A stretch of 39,863 nt of DNA from Lentisphaeria bacterium UBA4640. GTDB taxonomy: Bacteria > Verrucomicrobiota > Lentisphaeria > Victivallales > UBA1829. This document shows, piece after piece, positions 15,115 through 23,636 of this stretch (position 1 is its first letter; each line of letters opens with the position of its first letter). The stretch covers positions 6,640 through 46,502 of the forward strand of contig DHMO01000044.1 of NCBI GenBank assembly GCA_002405835.1, given 5' to 3'. The notes beneath the pieces were generated by a model, which was not told the origin of the DNA, did not search any database, and saw only the letters and a program-made list of their open reading frames with translations. The position numbers and the translations under genes are program-made.

Positions 15115-15948
15115 ATGAGTTCCAGTTGTTCCGGACACTGCTCCAGCTGTTCTTCTTCCTGCAACACGGAGGAGAAACTTGAAAAGCGTCTCGCTTTGAT
15201 CAAACACAAAATACTTGTGCTCTCGGGCAAAGGCGGCGTCGGCAAAAGCACAGTCGCCGCGACGCTCGCGCTGACTCTTGCGCGCAAAGGCGCGAAAGTC
15301 GGTCTTCTCGACGTCGATTTCCACGGTCCTTCGCAGCCCACGCTGTTCAGTCTTCAGACCGTGACGCTGGAAGGAAACGACGACGGCATGATTCCGCCGG
15401 AAATCAACGGCATTAAAATTTTCTCCATCGGGCTTGTCATGGAGGATGCCGACCGTGCGATCATCTGGCGCGGTCCCGCCAAGATCGGCGTGCTCAAACA
15501 GCTTCTGGAAGACGTCCAGTGGGGCGAACTCGATTATCTCGTCCTCGACTTCCCGCCGGGAACGGGAGACGAAGTGCTTTCCGCCTGCCAGATGATTTCC
15601 GGTTCGAAAAGCGCGGCCATTGTTTCCACCCCGCAGGAAGTCGCGCTTGTCGACTGCCGCAAGTGCATTGATTTCTGCAAACAGGTTGAAGTTCCCATTG
15701 CCGGAATCATCGAAAACATGAGCGGATTCGTCTGTCCGGACTGCGGACACCGCCACGAGATTTTTTCCAGCGGAGGCGGAGAGAAGCTGGCGAAACTGGC
15801 GGAGGCTCCGCTGCTCGCCCAGCTTCCGCTTGACCCCGCGTTCCTGAAGCAGTGTGACGCCGGCGATGTCGCCGGAGCGCTCTCTTCTTCTCCCGCGATT
15901 GCAGGAGAGATGGACAAGGCGGCTTCGCTTATCATCGCCCGCGGTTGA
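15115..15948 (+). CDS. Mrp/NBP35-family Fe-S cluster carrier ATPase
   Basis: A 277-residue P-loop ATPase of the Mrp/ApbC/NBP35 family, which carries and delivers Fe-S clusters in the cytosol. It has the deviant Walker A SGKGGVGKST (residues 37-46), DVDFHGPSQPTLF, the FPPGTGDE motif and a C-terminal CPDC expected to bind a bridging 4Fe-4S cluster between two subunits. The extreme N-terminus has four Cys in a ferredoxin-like spacing (C5, C9, C12, C16) within a Ser-rich segment, as in NBP35-type and some anaerobe Mrp proteins. It lies nine bases before a sugar ABC ATPase gene, with no clear functional connection. Its clients could include the many Fe-S proteins encoded here. Confidence 0.92.
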   Translation: MSSSCSGHCSSCSSSCNTEEKLEKRLALIKHKILVLSGKGGVGKSTVAATLALTLARKGAKVGLLDVDFHGPSQPTLFSLQTVTLEGNDDGMIPPEINGIKIFSIGLVMEDADRAIIWRGPAKIGVLKQLLEDVQWGELDYLVLDFPPGTGDEVLSACQMISGSKSAAIVSTPQEVALVDCRKCIDFCKQVEVPIAGIIENMSGFVCPDCGHRHEIFSSGGGEKLAKLAEAPLLAQLPLDPAFLKQCDAGDVAGALSSSPAIAGEMDKAASLIIARG

Positions 15949-15957
15949 GGAGTTCCC

Positions 15958-17424
15958 ATGCCGGAACCTTTGCTTGAACTTGATTCGGTTGCCAAATCAT
16001 TCGGCGGAACGTGCGTTCTGACGGGCGTTTCGCTGGCGGTTGCACCGGGCGAAATCCTCGGACTTGTCGGAGAGAACGGCGCGGGCAAATCGACGCTGGT
16101 CAAGTGTCTGCTCGGCATCCACCGTCCCGATTCCGGCACGATCCGTTTCCTCGGCCGTCCGCTGCGGCCCGGGGAGGCGGGAATTGAGGGGATTCCGCAG
16201 GAGTTCAACCTTGTCAACGACCTGACGGTTGCGGAGAATATCTTTCTCGGACGCGAACCGCATCGCTTCGGTCTTCTCGACCGGGCGAAAATGAATGCGG
16301 AATCGTCCCGTCATCTGGCGCGTCTCGGAGTGGAGATTGACCCGGACCGCATGATCGGCACGCTCGGCGTTGCGGAAAAACAGATGGTTGAAATCGCAAA
16401 AGCGCTTTCCGTTGAATGCCGACTGCTGATTATGGACGAACCGACCACGGTTCTGAACCGGAACGAAGCGGAAATCCTCTTCCGCATCATGCGTGAACTG
16501 AAAGCGGCGGGAACGTCGGTCATCTTCATATCGCACCGTCTGGAGGAGATCCGCACCGTCTGCGACCGCGTGGCGGTTCTGCGTGACGGCGTGCTTGTAA
16601 GCGTCGATCCTGCGCAGGAGCTTACCGCAATCGAAATTGCTCAGCGGATGGTCGGACGCGAACTTACGCGGATGTTTCCCCCGAAGCATTATCCCGATAC
16701 GGAGCATCCGGTCCTCGAAGTCTCAAATCTGACTTCCGGACGCGAAGTGCGCGGAGTTTCGCTTTCTCTGGGCAAGGGCATCACCGGACTCGCCGGACTT
16801 GCCGGAGCCGGGCGCACCGAACTTGCGGAGACAATCTGCGCCATTCGAAAAGGACGCGGTGAAATTCGCTTGAACGGCGAACTCCTGCACCTGAAAAAGC
16901 CTTCCGACGCGATTGCGCACGGCATCGTTTATCTTTCCGAAGACCGGCAGGGAAGCGGCATCCTGACCGAATTTCCGCTGGACCGGAACGTAACGCTTGC
17001 GAGTCTTGCGCGTTACTGCACGGCGGGTTTCATCCGCCGGAAAGACGAGGATGCGGCGGCGGAGGATTATGTCGCGAAGTTCCGGATCAAAGCGGCGTCC
17101 GTTGCGGAGGAGCTGAAATATCTCAGCGGCGGTAATCAGCAGAAAGTCGCGATTGCAAAATGCCTTGACATTCATCCGCAGGTTTTTATTTTCGACGAAC
17201 CCACGCGCGGCGTCGACATCGGCGCGCGCAGTGATATCTACACATTCATCAGTGAACTCGCGCAGAGCGGCGTTGCCTGCCTGCTGATTTCTTCCGACCT
17301 GGAAGAGGTGATCGGCATGTGCGAGCGCGTGTTTGTGATGCGTTCCGGCGAACTTGCCGGATGCGTTGAGCACGAACATGTTGCAGAAGAGGAGATCATG
17401 TACCTTGCAACCGGCATTCAGTAA
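15958..17424 (+). CDS. Sugar ABC transporter, duplicated ATP-binding protein (RbsA/MglA type)
   Basis: A 488-residue protein with two ABC domains in tandem, the hallmark of ribose/galactose-type (CUT2) importers. Domain 1 has Walker A GENGAGKST, a degenerate signature (GVAEKQMVEI) and Walker B LLIMDEPTT. Domain 2 has the usual altered Walker A (GLAGAGRTEL), an intact LSGGNQQKVAIAK signature and Walker B VFIFDEPTRGVD. This asymmetry is normal for RbsA-like proteins. The permease gene follows directly. No periplasmic binding protein gene is adjacent, so the substrate is undefined. GAGGAG precedes the ATG. Confidence 0.95.
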   Translation: MPEPLLELDSVAKSFGGTCVLTGVSLAVAPGEILGLVGENGAGKSTLVKCLLGIHRPDSGTIRFLGRPLRPGEAGIEGIPQEFNLVNDLTVAENIFLGREPHRFGLLDRAKMNAESSRHLARLGVEIDPDRMIGTLGVAEKQMVEIAKALSVECRLLIMDEPTTVLNRNEAEILFRIMRELKAAGTSVIFISHRLEEIRTVCDRVAVLRDGVLVSVDPAQELTAIEIAQRMVGRELTRMFPPKHYPDTEHPVLEVSNLTSGREVRGVSLSLGKGITGLAGLAGAGRTELAETICAIRKGRGEIRLNGELLHLKKPSDAIAHGIVYLSEDRQGSGILTEFPLDRNVTLASLARYCTAGFIRRKDEDAAAEDYVAKFRIKAASVAEELKYLSGGNQQKVAIAKCLDIHPQVFIFDEPTRGVDIGARSDIYTFISELAQSGVACLLISSDLEEVIGMCERVFVMRSGELAGCVEHEHVAEEEIMYLATGIQ

Positions 17425-17446
17425 TTTCAAGAAGACGGCGGAGCGC

Positions 17447-18376
17447 ATGCTCCGGACGGCGGGCGGACCTTATGCGGCGCTTGTTCTGCTGCTGATCGTC
17501 TGCTGCGTTTCCAACGAGAGCTTCCGCAGCGTGCAGAACCTTGTCAATATCATGCGCCAGGTGTCGTACAGCGGCATCATCGCGCTGGGCATGACGTTTG
17601 TCATTGCGGCGGGCGGCATAGACCTTTCGGTCGGTTCGCTGCTGGCTCTTTCGGGCGTGCTTTCGATTCTCGGAATGAACGCGCTTCCCGTTTCGCCGGA
17701 GTGGGCTGTGGTGACAGCCGGCGTGATAGCCGTTGGCGTCGGAGCAGCCGGCGGAACGGCGAACGGACTGCTTGTTTCGGTCGGAAAGATTCCGCCGTTC
17801 ATTGCGACTCTCGGCACGATGGTCATCTTCCGTTCGCTCGCTCTCTATTTTGCGGATTCCGGACTTGTTTCAACGGAGAACGAAGTGTTCCGGACGGTTG
17901 GCGACGCTTCGTTTGCAAACCTCCCGCTTCCGGTCTGGGTGCTTCTTCTTCTGACGCTTCTGCTTTCAGTTCTTCTGTTCATGACGCGCTTCGGCCGCCA
18001 TGTCTGCGCGGTTGGTTCGAACGAACGCGTGGCGCGTTATTCGGGCATCCGGACGGGGCTCGTGAAGTACGGAACGTATCTGATTGCGGGTCTCGCTTCC
18101 GGCGTTGCGGCATTTCTGTTCGGCGGCCGCCTGAATGCAGTCAGCTCGACGAGTGCAGGCATTTCCTATGAACTGGATGCGATCGCGGCGGTCATCATCG
18201 GCGGCAGTTCGATGAACGGCGGCCGCGCGACGGTGTGGGGAACGCTGGCCGGAGTGCTGATTCTCGGCATCGTCTCGAATGTCCTGGATATGTGGGGAAT
18301 TTCCGTCACTCTGCAGGGAACTGTGAAGGGCATAGTGATTATCGTTGCTGTGATGATTCAGAGAAAACGGGGCTGA
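17447..18376 (+). CDS. Sugar ABC transporter permease (RbsC type)
   Basis: A CUT2-family inner-membrane permease of about 309 residues with eight to ten membrane segments. Family markers are GMTFVIAAGGIDLSVGS near the N-terminus and AAVIIGGSSMNGGRATVWGT near the C-terminus. It works with the preceding double ATPase; a binding protein must be encoded elsewhere. The start is uncertain: ATG at 17447 leaves 22 bases after the ATPase stop but has a crowded GGAG; TTG at 17405 has a better spaced GAGGAG; ATG at 17378 would overlap the ATPase gene by 47 bases. A strong terminator follows the stop. Confidence 0.92.
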   Translation: MLRTAGGPYAALVLLLIVCCVSNESFRSVQNLVNIMRQVSYSGIIALGMTFVIAAGGIDLSVGSLLALSGVLSILGMNALPVSPEWAVVTAGVIAVGVGAAGGTANGLLVSVGKIPPFIATLGTMVIFRSLALYFADSGLVSTENEVFRTVGDASFANLPLPVWVLLLLTLLLSVLLFMTRFGRHVCAVGSNERVARYSGIRTGLVKYGTYLIAGLASGVAAFLFGGRLNAVSSTSAGISYELDAIAAVIIGGSSMNGGRATVWGTLAGVLILGIVSNVLDMWGISVTLQGTVKGIVIIVAVMIQRKRG

Positions 18377-18413
18377 AAATCTCCGTTTTGAACAGAAAAT
18401 TATGAATTGACGG

Positions 18414-18446
18414 AAAAGTGACGGACAGGAGCTGTCACTTTTTTTT
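18414..18446 (+). terminator. Intrinsic terminator ending the purT-to-permease run
   Basis: AAAAGTGAC (18414-18422) pairs with GTCACTTTT (from 18434) around an 11-base loop and is followed by a run of eight T residues. Because the stem also begins with A residues, it can serve the convergent rsmD gene on the other strand, whose stop is at 18451. Confidence 0.9.
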
Positions 18447-18450
18447 GCGG

Positions 18451-19011
18451 TCATTTCTGGCGGAGATAGAGGAATTTTGCTCCGCCGAAGTTGCGGATTG
18501 TCTCAAGCTGCCAGTTGGACGGCGGGGGCTGAAGGCCGCCCTTGTTTTCCGCCATTTCCCAAATGAGAAGCGCTTTGCCGGACCAGCGGCTGAAATCGGG
18601 ATCGGCGAGAAGTTTGGCGAGAAGCTCTGCAGATTCCGCGTAGGGCGGGTCGGCAAAGATCAGATCGGGCTGCGGGTGAACCGCCAGACGCTTGCAGATG
18701 TTCGGAAGCGGGGCGTTGAAAATTTCAAAAACGGCGGTCGGTGCGATGCTCTCCGCTTTTGCGCAGTTGGCTTTTACCGCATTGCATGAGGATTTCGAGG
18801 AATCCACAAAGAGGACGGAAGCGGCGCCGCGGCTGGCGGCTTCCAGACCGATCGCGCCCGTTCCGGCGAACAGGTCGGCGACGGTCATGCCGTCCAGCGT
18901 TCCGAGGCTCGCGAAGAGGGCTTCGCGAGCGCGGACCGCTGTCGGTCGTGCGGTGAGCCCCGACGGCGCGCGCAGGGGCATTCCGCGCAGTTTTCCGGAA
19001 ACAATTTCCAT
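18451..19011 (-). CDS. rsmD: 16S rRNA (guanine-966-N2)-methyltransferase RsmD
   Basis: A 186-residue SAM-dependent RNA methyltransferase. The start MEIVSGKLRGMPLRAP, RPTAVRAREALF, the SAM site ADLFAGTGAIGLEAASRG and the catalytic motif IFADPPY are all diagnostic of RsmD, which modifies G966 in the 16S rRNA of the 30S subunit. Length is normal. It starts nine bases after the guaA stop and is probably co-transcribed with it from the guaA promoter. Confidence 0.94.
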   Translation of the reverse strand: MEIVSGKLRGMPLRAPSGLTARPTAVRAREALFASLGTLDGMTVADLFAGTGAIGLEAASRGAASVLFVDSSKSSCNAVKANCAKAESIAPTAVFEIFNAPLPNICKRLAVHPQPDLIFADPPYAESAELLAKLLADPDFSRWSGKALLIWEMAENKGGLQPPPSNWQLETIRNFGGAKFLYLRQK

Positions 19012-19020
19012 TTCAGAAAA

Positions 19021-20565
19021 TCATTCCCATTCAATCGTTCCCGGCGGCTTGGAGGTGATGTCGTACACCACGCGGTTCACGCCGTTCACTTCGTTGATGA
19101 TGCGGGTGGAGATGCGCTCCATGAGTTCATACGGGAGACGCACCCAGTCGGCGGTCATGCCGTCCTGACTTTCCACGGCGCGGAGGGCAATGACATTGTC
19201 GTAAGTGCGTTCATCGCCCATCACACCGACCGTTTTGACGGGGACGAAGACGGCGAACGCCTGCCAGATTTTGTAGTAAAGTCCGGCTTTCTTCATTTCG
19301 TCGACAATGATGGTATCCGCTTCGCGGAGGGTGTCGAGATCCTTGCGGTTGACCGCGCCGAGCATGCGGACGGCGAGTCCGGGACCCGGGAACGGCTGGC
19401 GGTAGACCATCTCATCGGGAAGTCCGAGCTTTTTGCCGACTTCGCGGACTTCGTCTTTGAAGAGGCGGCTCAGGGGCTCAAGGAGCTTGAGATTCATTTT
19501 TTCGGGGAGTCCGCCGACGTTGTGGTGGCTCTTGATCATCGCGCTGGGGTTGCCGTCGATGGGCACGCTTTCGATCACGTCGGGATAGGTGGTTCCCTGT
19601 GCGAGGAATTTGACGTCTTTGAGCTTCATCGCTGCGTCGTCGAAGACGTTGACGAACTCATGACCGATGATTTTACGTTTCTTTTCCGGCTCAGAGACAT
19701 TCGCGAGCTTGTCGAGGAAACGGTCGGTGGCGTCGATGTAGACGAGGTTCATTTTGAAGGACCCCGCGAAGAGATCCTGGACGCGTTCGGCTTCGTTTTT
19801 GCGGAGGAGTCCGTTGTTGACGAAGATGCAGGTGAGCTTGTCGCCGATCGCCTTGTGGATCAGGGCGGCGGCAACGGAGGAGTCAACGCCTCCGCTGAGA
19901 CCGAGGATGACCTTCTGGCCGGCGGTTTTCTCCTGGATTTCGCGGACGCTGCGTTCGATGAAGGATTCCATGGTCCAGTTTCCGGAGCATCCGCAGATGC
20001 GCATGGCGAAGTTGCGGATGATTTCGGTTCCGCGGTGCGTGTGAACGACTTCGGGGTGGAACTGGATTCCGTAGATTTTCTTTTCGGTGTGGCGGATTGC
20101 GGCAAATTCGGTGTTCGCCGTTTTCGCTGTGGTGACGAATCCTTCGGGGAGTGCGGTGACCTTGTCGCCGTGGGACATCCAGACCTGGAGAGGAGAGGGG
20201 AGCCCGTCGAGGAGGGGGGATTCGCCGGTGATTTCGATTTCCGCTTTGCCGTATTCGCGTGCATGACCGCGGGCGACTTTTCCGCCGAGCGTCATGACGG
20301 TCAGCTGGAGACCGTAGCAGATGCCGAGCACAGGGATTCCGAGGTTGAAGATTTCAGGATCGCACTTCGGGGCATTGTCCTGATAGACGCTTGCGGGTCC
20401 GCCGCTGAGGATGATTCCCATCGGAGCTTCCTCGCGGATTTTTTCAACCGGAGTGCTGAAGGGAACGATACGGCTGTAAACCTTGCATTCACGGATTCGC
20501 CGCGCGATCAGCTGGCTGTACTGCGAACCGAAGTCCAGAACGAGTATGGTTTCGTTTTTTGCCAT
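19021..20565 (-). CDS. guaA: GMP synthase (glutamine-hydrolysing)
   Basis: GuaA converts XMP to GMP using glutamine and ATP. The 514-residue protein has the N-terminal class I glutamine amidotransferase with GICYGLQ (C83) and the FHPEVVHT His/Glu pair, then the ATP pyrophosphatase domain with the PP-loop GLSGGVDSS, and the C-terminal dimerisation domain ending in KPPGTIEWE, the family's conserved end. The start at 20565 (MAKNETILVLDFGSQYS) agrees with the family and follows a good promoter; an upstream in-frame extension passes through the promoter and is rejected. rsmD lies downstream. Confidence 0.98.
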   Translation of the reverse strand: MAKNETILVLDFGSQYSQLIARRIRECKVYSRIVPFSTPVEKIREEAPMGIILSGGPASVYQDNAPKCDPEIFNLGIPVLGICYGLQLTVMTLGGKVARGHAREYGKAEIEITGESPLLDGLPSPLQVWMSHGDKVTALPEGFVTTAKTANTEFAAIRHTEKKIYGIQFHPEVVHTHRGTEIIRNFAMRICGCSGNWTMESFIERSVREIQEKTAGQKVILGLSGGVDSSVAAALIHKAIGDKLTCIFVNNGLLRKNEAERVQDLFAGSFKMNLVYIDATDRFLDKLANVSEPEKKRKIIGHEFVNVFDDAAMKLKDVKFLAQGTTYPDVIESVPIDGNPSAMIKSHHNVGGLPEKMNLKLLEPLSRLFKDEVREVGKKLGLPDEMVYRQPFPGPGLAVRMLGAVNRKDLDTLREADTIIVDEMKKAGLYYKIWQAFAVFVPVKTVGVMGDERTYDNVIALRAVESQDGMTADWVRLPYELMERISTRIINEVNGVNRVVYDITSKPPGTIEWE

Positions 20566-20598
20566 GTAAGTCTTCCAATTTGAAATTTTTAAGGCAAT

Positions 20599-20626
20599 AA
20601 TATACATCGGAAAAGCGAAAATGCAA
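20599..20626 (-). promoter_or_regulatory. Promoter of guaA
   Basis: On the minus strand TTGCAT and TATATT are 16 bases apart, about 35 bases before the guaA ATG. It is divergent from the kinase promoter, and about 30 bases lie between the two -35 elements. No guanine riboswitch was recognised in the short leader. Confidence 0.65.
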
Positions 20627-20654
20627 AGGAGGTTATGATTTTTTTGCAATGCTC

Positions 20655-20683
20655 TTGACAATTCGCATTTAAGGCGATATAAT
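20655..20683 (+). promoter_or_regulatory. Perfect-consensus sigma-70 promoter of the kinase operon
   Basis: TTGACA (20655-20660) and TATAAT (20678-20683) are separated by exactly 17 bases, the ideal sigma-70 arrangement, 42 bases upstream of the kinase ATG. It is the best promoter in the window and predicts strong constitutive expression unless a repressor acts here. Confidence 0.9.
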
Positions 20684-20725
20684 ACCTGATTATATTTAAA
20701 CTCATTATAACAGGAGCGTCGAGCC

Positions 20726-23092
20726 ATGCGTTTTCAGTGTCCGAACTGCAAAGAAATCCTCTCCGTGGACAATGCGGAAATGGGAGCGAAAGTCCAATGC
20801 GGCAAGTGTCAGCAGATTGTGACCGTTCCGGCTTCCAGGACGGCTCCCGGGGCTGTGATTGCGGACTTCATCATCGAGAAGGAGCTCGGACGCGGCGGAA
20901 TGGGCGTGGTCTACCTCTCGCATCAAATCTCTCTTGACCGCTCCGCCGCACTCAAGGTCCTTGCGGAAAATTACGCGCAGAACTCCGAGTTCGTCATCAG
21001 CTTCATCAAGGAGGCGCGCGCCGCCGCCCGTCTCAATCACCCCCATATTGTCCAGGCATACGCCGTCGGCGAGGATGACGGAATCTATTATTTCGCCATG
21101 GAGAACGTCGACGGGCTGACCATGAAGGAGATTCTTGAGAAGAACCATGTGATCCCCGTTGACCAGGCCGTCCAGATTGTCCAGCAGATCGCGGAAGCGC
21201 TGGATTACGCATGGAAGGAACAGCGTCTGATTCACCGGGACATCAAGCCGGACAATATCATGCTCACGAGTACCGGAAAAGCGAAACTCGCCGATCTCGG
21301 TCTTGCGCGCCACGCCGGAGAAAAGGATTCCCTGGACAGCGAAGAGGAGGTCATGGGGACTCCGCAGTACATCAGCCCCGAACACCTGACCGGCGCGCCG
21401 ATGGATATCCGCAGCGACATTTACAGTCTCGGCGCGACCTTCTATCATTTTGTGACCGGACAGTTTCCGTTCAACGGCTCCAGCGTCACGGAGATCGCGA
21501 AGAAGCATCTGACCGATACGCTGGTTCCGCCGAACCAGGTGAAGAAATCAATTCCGCAGGCGGTTTCCGATGTGATTGTCAAGATGATGGCGCGTGATCC
21601 GAACGACCGCTACCAGGACGCGGAGGAGCTTGTGGAAATTCTGCGCGATATCCGCAAGAACAAACTTTCCGCTCCGAAACTTTCCGTTCCGTCCTCTGTT
21701 TCCGCACCGATTCCGCGTCTGAATCTTCAGAATTCGACCTCGGCTCCGGTTCCGAAACTGAGTATTCCGGGCAATGCGCCGAAACTGAACATTCCCGCGC
21801 CCGGAACCTCCGTTTCCGGCGGCGTGCCGAAACTGAAACTTTCGACGCCCGCGCCTGCCGCCGCTCCCGCTCCGCAGAAGACGGAAGAGAAGAAACCGGA
21901 AGAGGAGCCGAAGGCGGAAGAGACTCCGTCCGCTCCGAAAAAAACGATTCCGCGGAAGGTGATTGTGCTGATCGTTGCGGTGCTCGTCGTGCTCGGTCTC
22001 GCGGGTGCCGGAGTCTGGTTCGTGCTTTCCGGAAACTTTGAGAAGGTCAAGGATTCCGTGATGAAGAAAGCGGAAGAGGTCGCCGGTCCGAAGCCGGAAC
22101 CGCAGCCCGCTCCGGATGCCGCACCGGCGGAACCGAAGCCGGAACCGCAGAAATCCGCTCTGATCGAGGAGGCGGACAAGATTCTGAAACAGGCGGCGGA
22201 CAACCCGTCGGCGCTGGAGGAAACGGCGTCGCTCTGCAATGGATTCCTCGCCCGCTTCAAGGAGCCGAAAGAGGAAGAACGGGAGAAATATGCCGCCGTG
22301 GAAACTCTTGCCGGACAGGTTCGCGAAAAGCTCGCCGCCGCGAAGGAGGCCGCAGCAAAAGCCGCCGAGGAGAAGCGCAAAGCCGATGAAGAACGCCGTC
22401 GCCGCGAAGCCGAAGCCCGCCGTCAGAGAGAGGAAGCCGACCGCAAGCGCAAAGCGGATGAGGAGGCTGTCCGGAAATACAAGGGTTTTGCCAACTGGGT
22501 AAGAGGCGAGAAGGTGAAGAAGATTGTTCCGCTGGTTCATTCCGGCGACATCGCCGCCGCGAAGCGCGAAGCTCAGGGACTCATCGATGAACCGAAACGG
22601 AATCAGAACAAGCCTGCGCAGGTCGTGCGCGAGGCGAAGAGCCTTGCCGGTCACGGATGGTGGCTGAAAAGCAAAATCGAGAGTGCGGAGCACATCGAAA
22701 AGCTGCTGATGAATTCATCTGAGAGCGAGCTGAACCGTCCGCAGGTGACCTTCAAAGGCAATCTGGGCGCCGTCATTTCCATTAAAAACGGCATCATGAC
22801 GGTTGAGAGCTTCGGGAAATCTGCCGAGATCCCGGTGAAGGATCTGAAGCCGCGTCAGAAAGCGGACCTTGTCGCCCGTATTGCACGGAAGAATGCGAAA
22901 TACTTCAAAGACGCCGTTATCTGGCTGATTTTCAACGATGCGTACAAGACTGCCGCGGAGCTCTGGTGGGACCGCAAAGACGGCGACTGCAGGAATTTTG
23001 CCAATACGGTTCTGGATATGAAGATCCGCGCCGCCGGAAACAACAAGGCGGAAAAAGAGAGACTGCAGAAGGATAAAAATCTTTTCAAATAA
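20726..23092 (+). CDS. Membrane Ser/Thr protein kinase with N-terminal zinc ribbon
   Basis: A 788-residue PknB-like kinase. Residues 1-35 form an MJ0042-type zinc ribbon (C5, C8, C25, C28). The kinase domain (about 48-310) has the GRGGMG loop, ATP Lys K77, the catalytic HRD (H170-D172), DLG in place of DFG (D190) and GTPQYISPEH, so it should be active. A Pro-rich linker follows with repeated PKL(S/N)(V/I)P units, then a membrane helix (about 412-434), Pro/Glu-rich sequence, an Arg/Lys/Glu coiled coil (about 536-584) and a C-terminal domain I do not recognise. Topology puts the kinase in the cytoplasm and the C-terminal part outside. This combination is typical of Planctomycetes-Verrucomicrobia-Lentisphaerae bacteria. 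Targets unknown. It is the first gene of a three-gene operon. Confidence 0.95.
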   Translation: MRFQCPNCKEILSVDNAEMGAKVQCGKCQQIVTVPASRTAPGAVIADFIIEKELGRGGMGVVYLSHQISLDRSAALKVLAENYAQNSEFVISFIKEARAAARLNHPHIVQAYAVGEDDGIYYFAMENVDGLTMKEILEKNHVIPVDQAVQIVQQIAEALDYAWKEQRLIHRDIKPDNIMLTSTGKAKLADLGLARHAGEKDSLDSEEEVMGTPQYISPEHLTGAPMDIRSDIYSLGATFYHFVTGQFPFNGSSVTEIAKKHLTDTLVPPNQVKKSIPQAVSDVIVKMMARDPNDRYQDAEELVEILRDIRKNKLSAPKLSVPSSVSAPIPRLNLQNSTSAPVPKLSIPGNAPKLNIPAPGTSVSGGVPKLKLSTPAPAAAPAPQKTEEKKPEEEPKAEETPSAPKKTIPRKVIVLIVAVLVVLGLAGAGVWFVLSGNFEKVKDSVMKKAEEVAGPKPEPQPAPDAAPAEPKPEPQKSALIEEADKILKQAADNPSALEETASLCNGFLARFKEPKEEEREKYAAVETLAGQVREKLAAAKEAAAKAAEEKRKADEERRRREAEARRQREEADRKRKADEEAVRKYKGFANWVRGEKVKKIVPLVHSGDIAAAKREAQGLIDEPKRNQNKPAQVVREAKSLAGHGWWLKSKIESAEHIEKLLMNSSESELNRPQVTFKGNLGAVISIKNGIMTVESFGKSAEIPVKDLKPRQKADLVARIARKNAKYFKDAVIWLIFNDAYKTAAELWWDRKDGDCRNFANTVLDMKIRAAGNNKAEKERLQKDKNLFK

Positions 23093-23126
23093 GACGGGAG
23101 ACCGTCCAACAACAGGAGTGTCAACA

Positions 23127-23621
23127 ATGGATTCTGAAAAATGCCCGTGCTGTTCCGGAAAACTCTATTCGGAGTGCTGTGAACCGATCATCAAGGGACT
23201 CGTCAAGGCGGAAACCCCGGAAGCGCTGATGCGTTCCAGATATACCGCATACGCCAAAGCGGAAATTGATCACCTGATCTCCTCCACTGCGCCTTCTCAG
23301 CGCGAAAGCATCGACCGTGAGGAGATGCGCAGCTGGGCGGAACGTTCCCAGTGGCTCGGACTCGAAATCATCAGCGCCCCCGCGCCTGAAGCCGGCGACA
23401 AGACCGGATTTGTCGAATTTATCGCGCGCTACACCGACCGCGACACGCCGCTGGAGCATCATGAGCGTGCGGAATTCCGCAAAATCAACAACGCCTGGTA
23501 CTTCTACGACGGCAAGCTCGTTCAGCAGAAGCCCTACGTCCGTACGGCACCGAAGATCGAACGCAATGCGCCGTGTCCCTGCGGAAGCGGCAAGAAATAC
23601 AAAAAATGCTGCGGCAAGTAA
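23127..23621 (+). CDS. YchJ-family protein with SEC-C motifs
   Basis: A 164-residue protein with a Cys-rich zinc motif at each end: CPCCSGKLYSECCEP at the N-terminus and CPCGSGKKYKKCCGK at the C-terminus, the SEC-C type also found at the end of SecA. Between them lies the NTF2-like YchJ (UPF0225) domain with ALMRSRYTAYAKAEIDHL. The family has no firm function. The ATG at 23127 is chosen with AGGAG nine bases upstream; a GTG at 23118 overlaps that site. It follows the kinase gene by 34 bases and precedes the YhcH-like gene by 15 bases. Confidence 0.93.
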   Translation: MDSEKCPCCSGKLYSECCEPIIKGLVKAETPEALMRSRYTAYAKAEIDHLISSTAPSQRESIDREEMRSWAERSQWLGLEIISAPAPEAGDKTGFVEFIARYTDRDTPLEHHERAEFRKINNAWYFYDGKLVQQKPYVRTAPKIERNAPCPCGSGKKYKKCCGK

Positions 23622-23636
23622 CCCGGAGAGCATCTC

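Noticed and set aside
19522..20583. A 353-residue plus-strand frame opposite guaA
   Set aside because: GuaA is unmistakable on the minus strand; the frame has no recognisable feature.
20566..20727. N-terminal extension of guaA by 54 residues
   Set aside because: It runs through two divergent promoters and does not match the family start.
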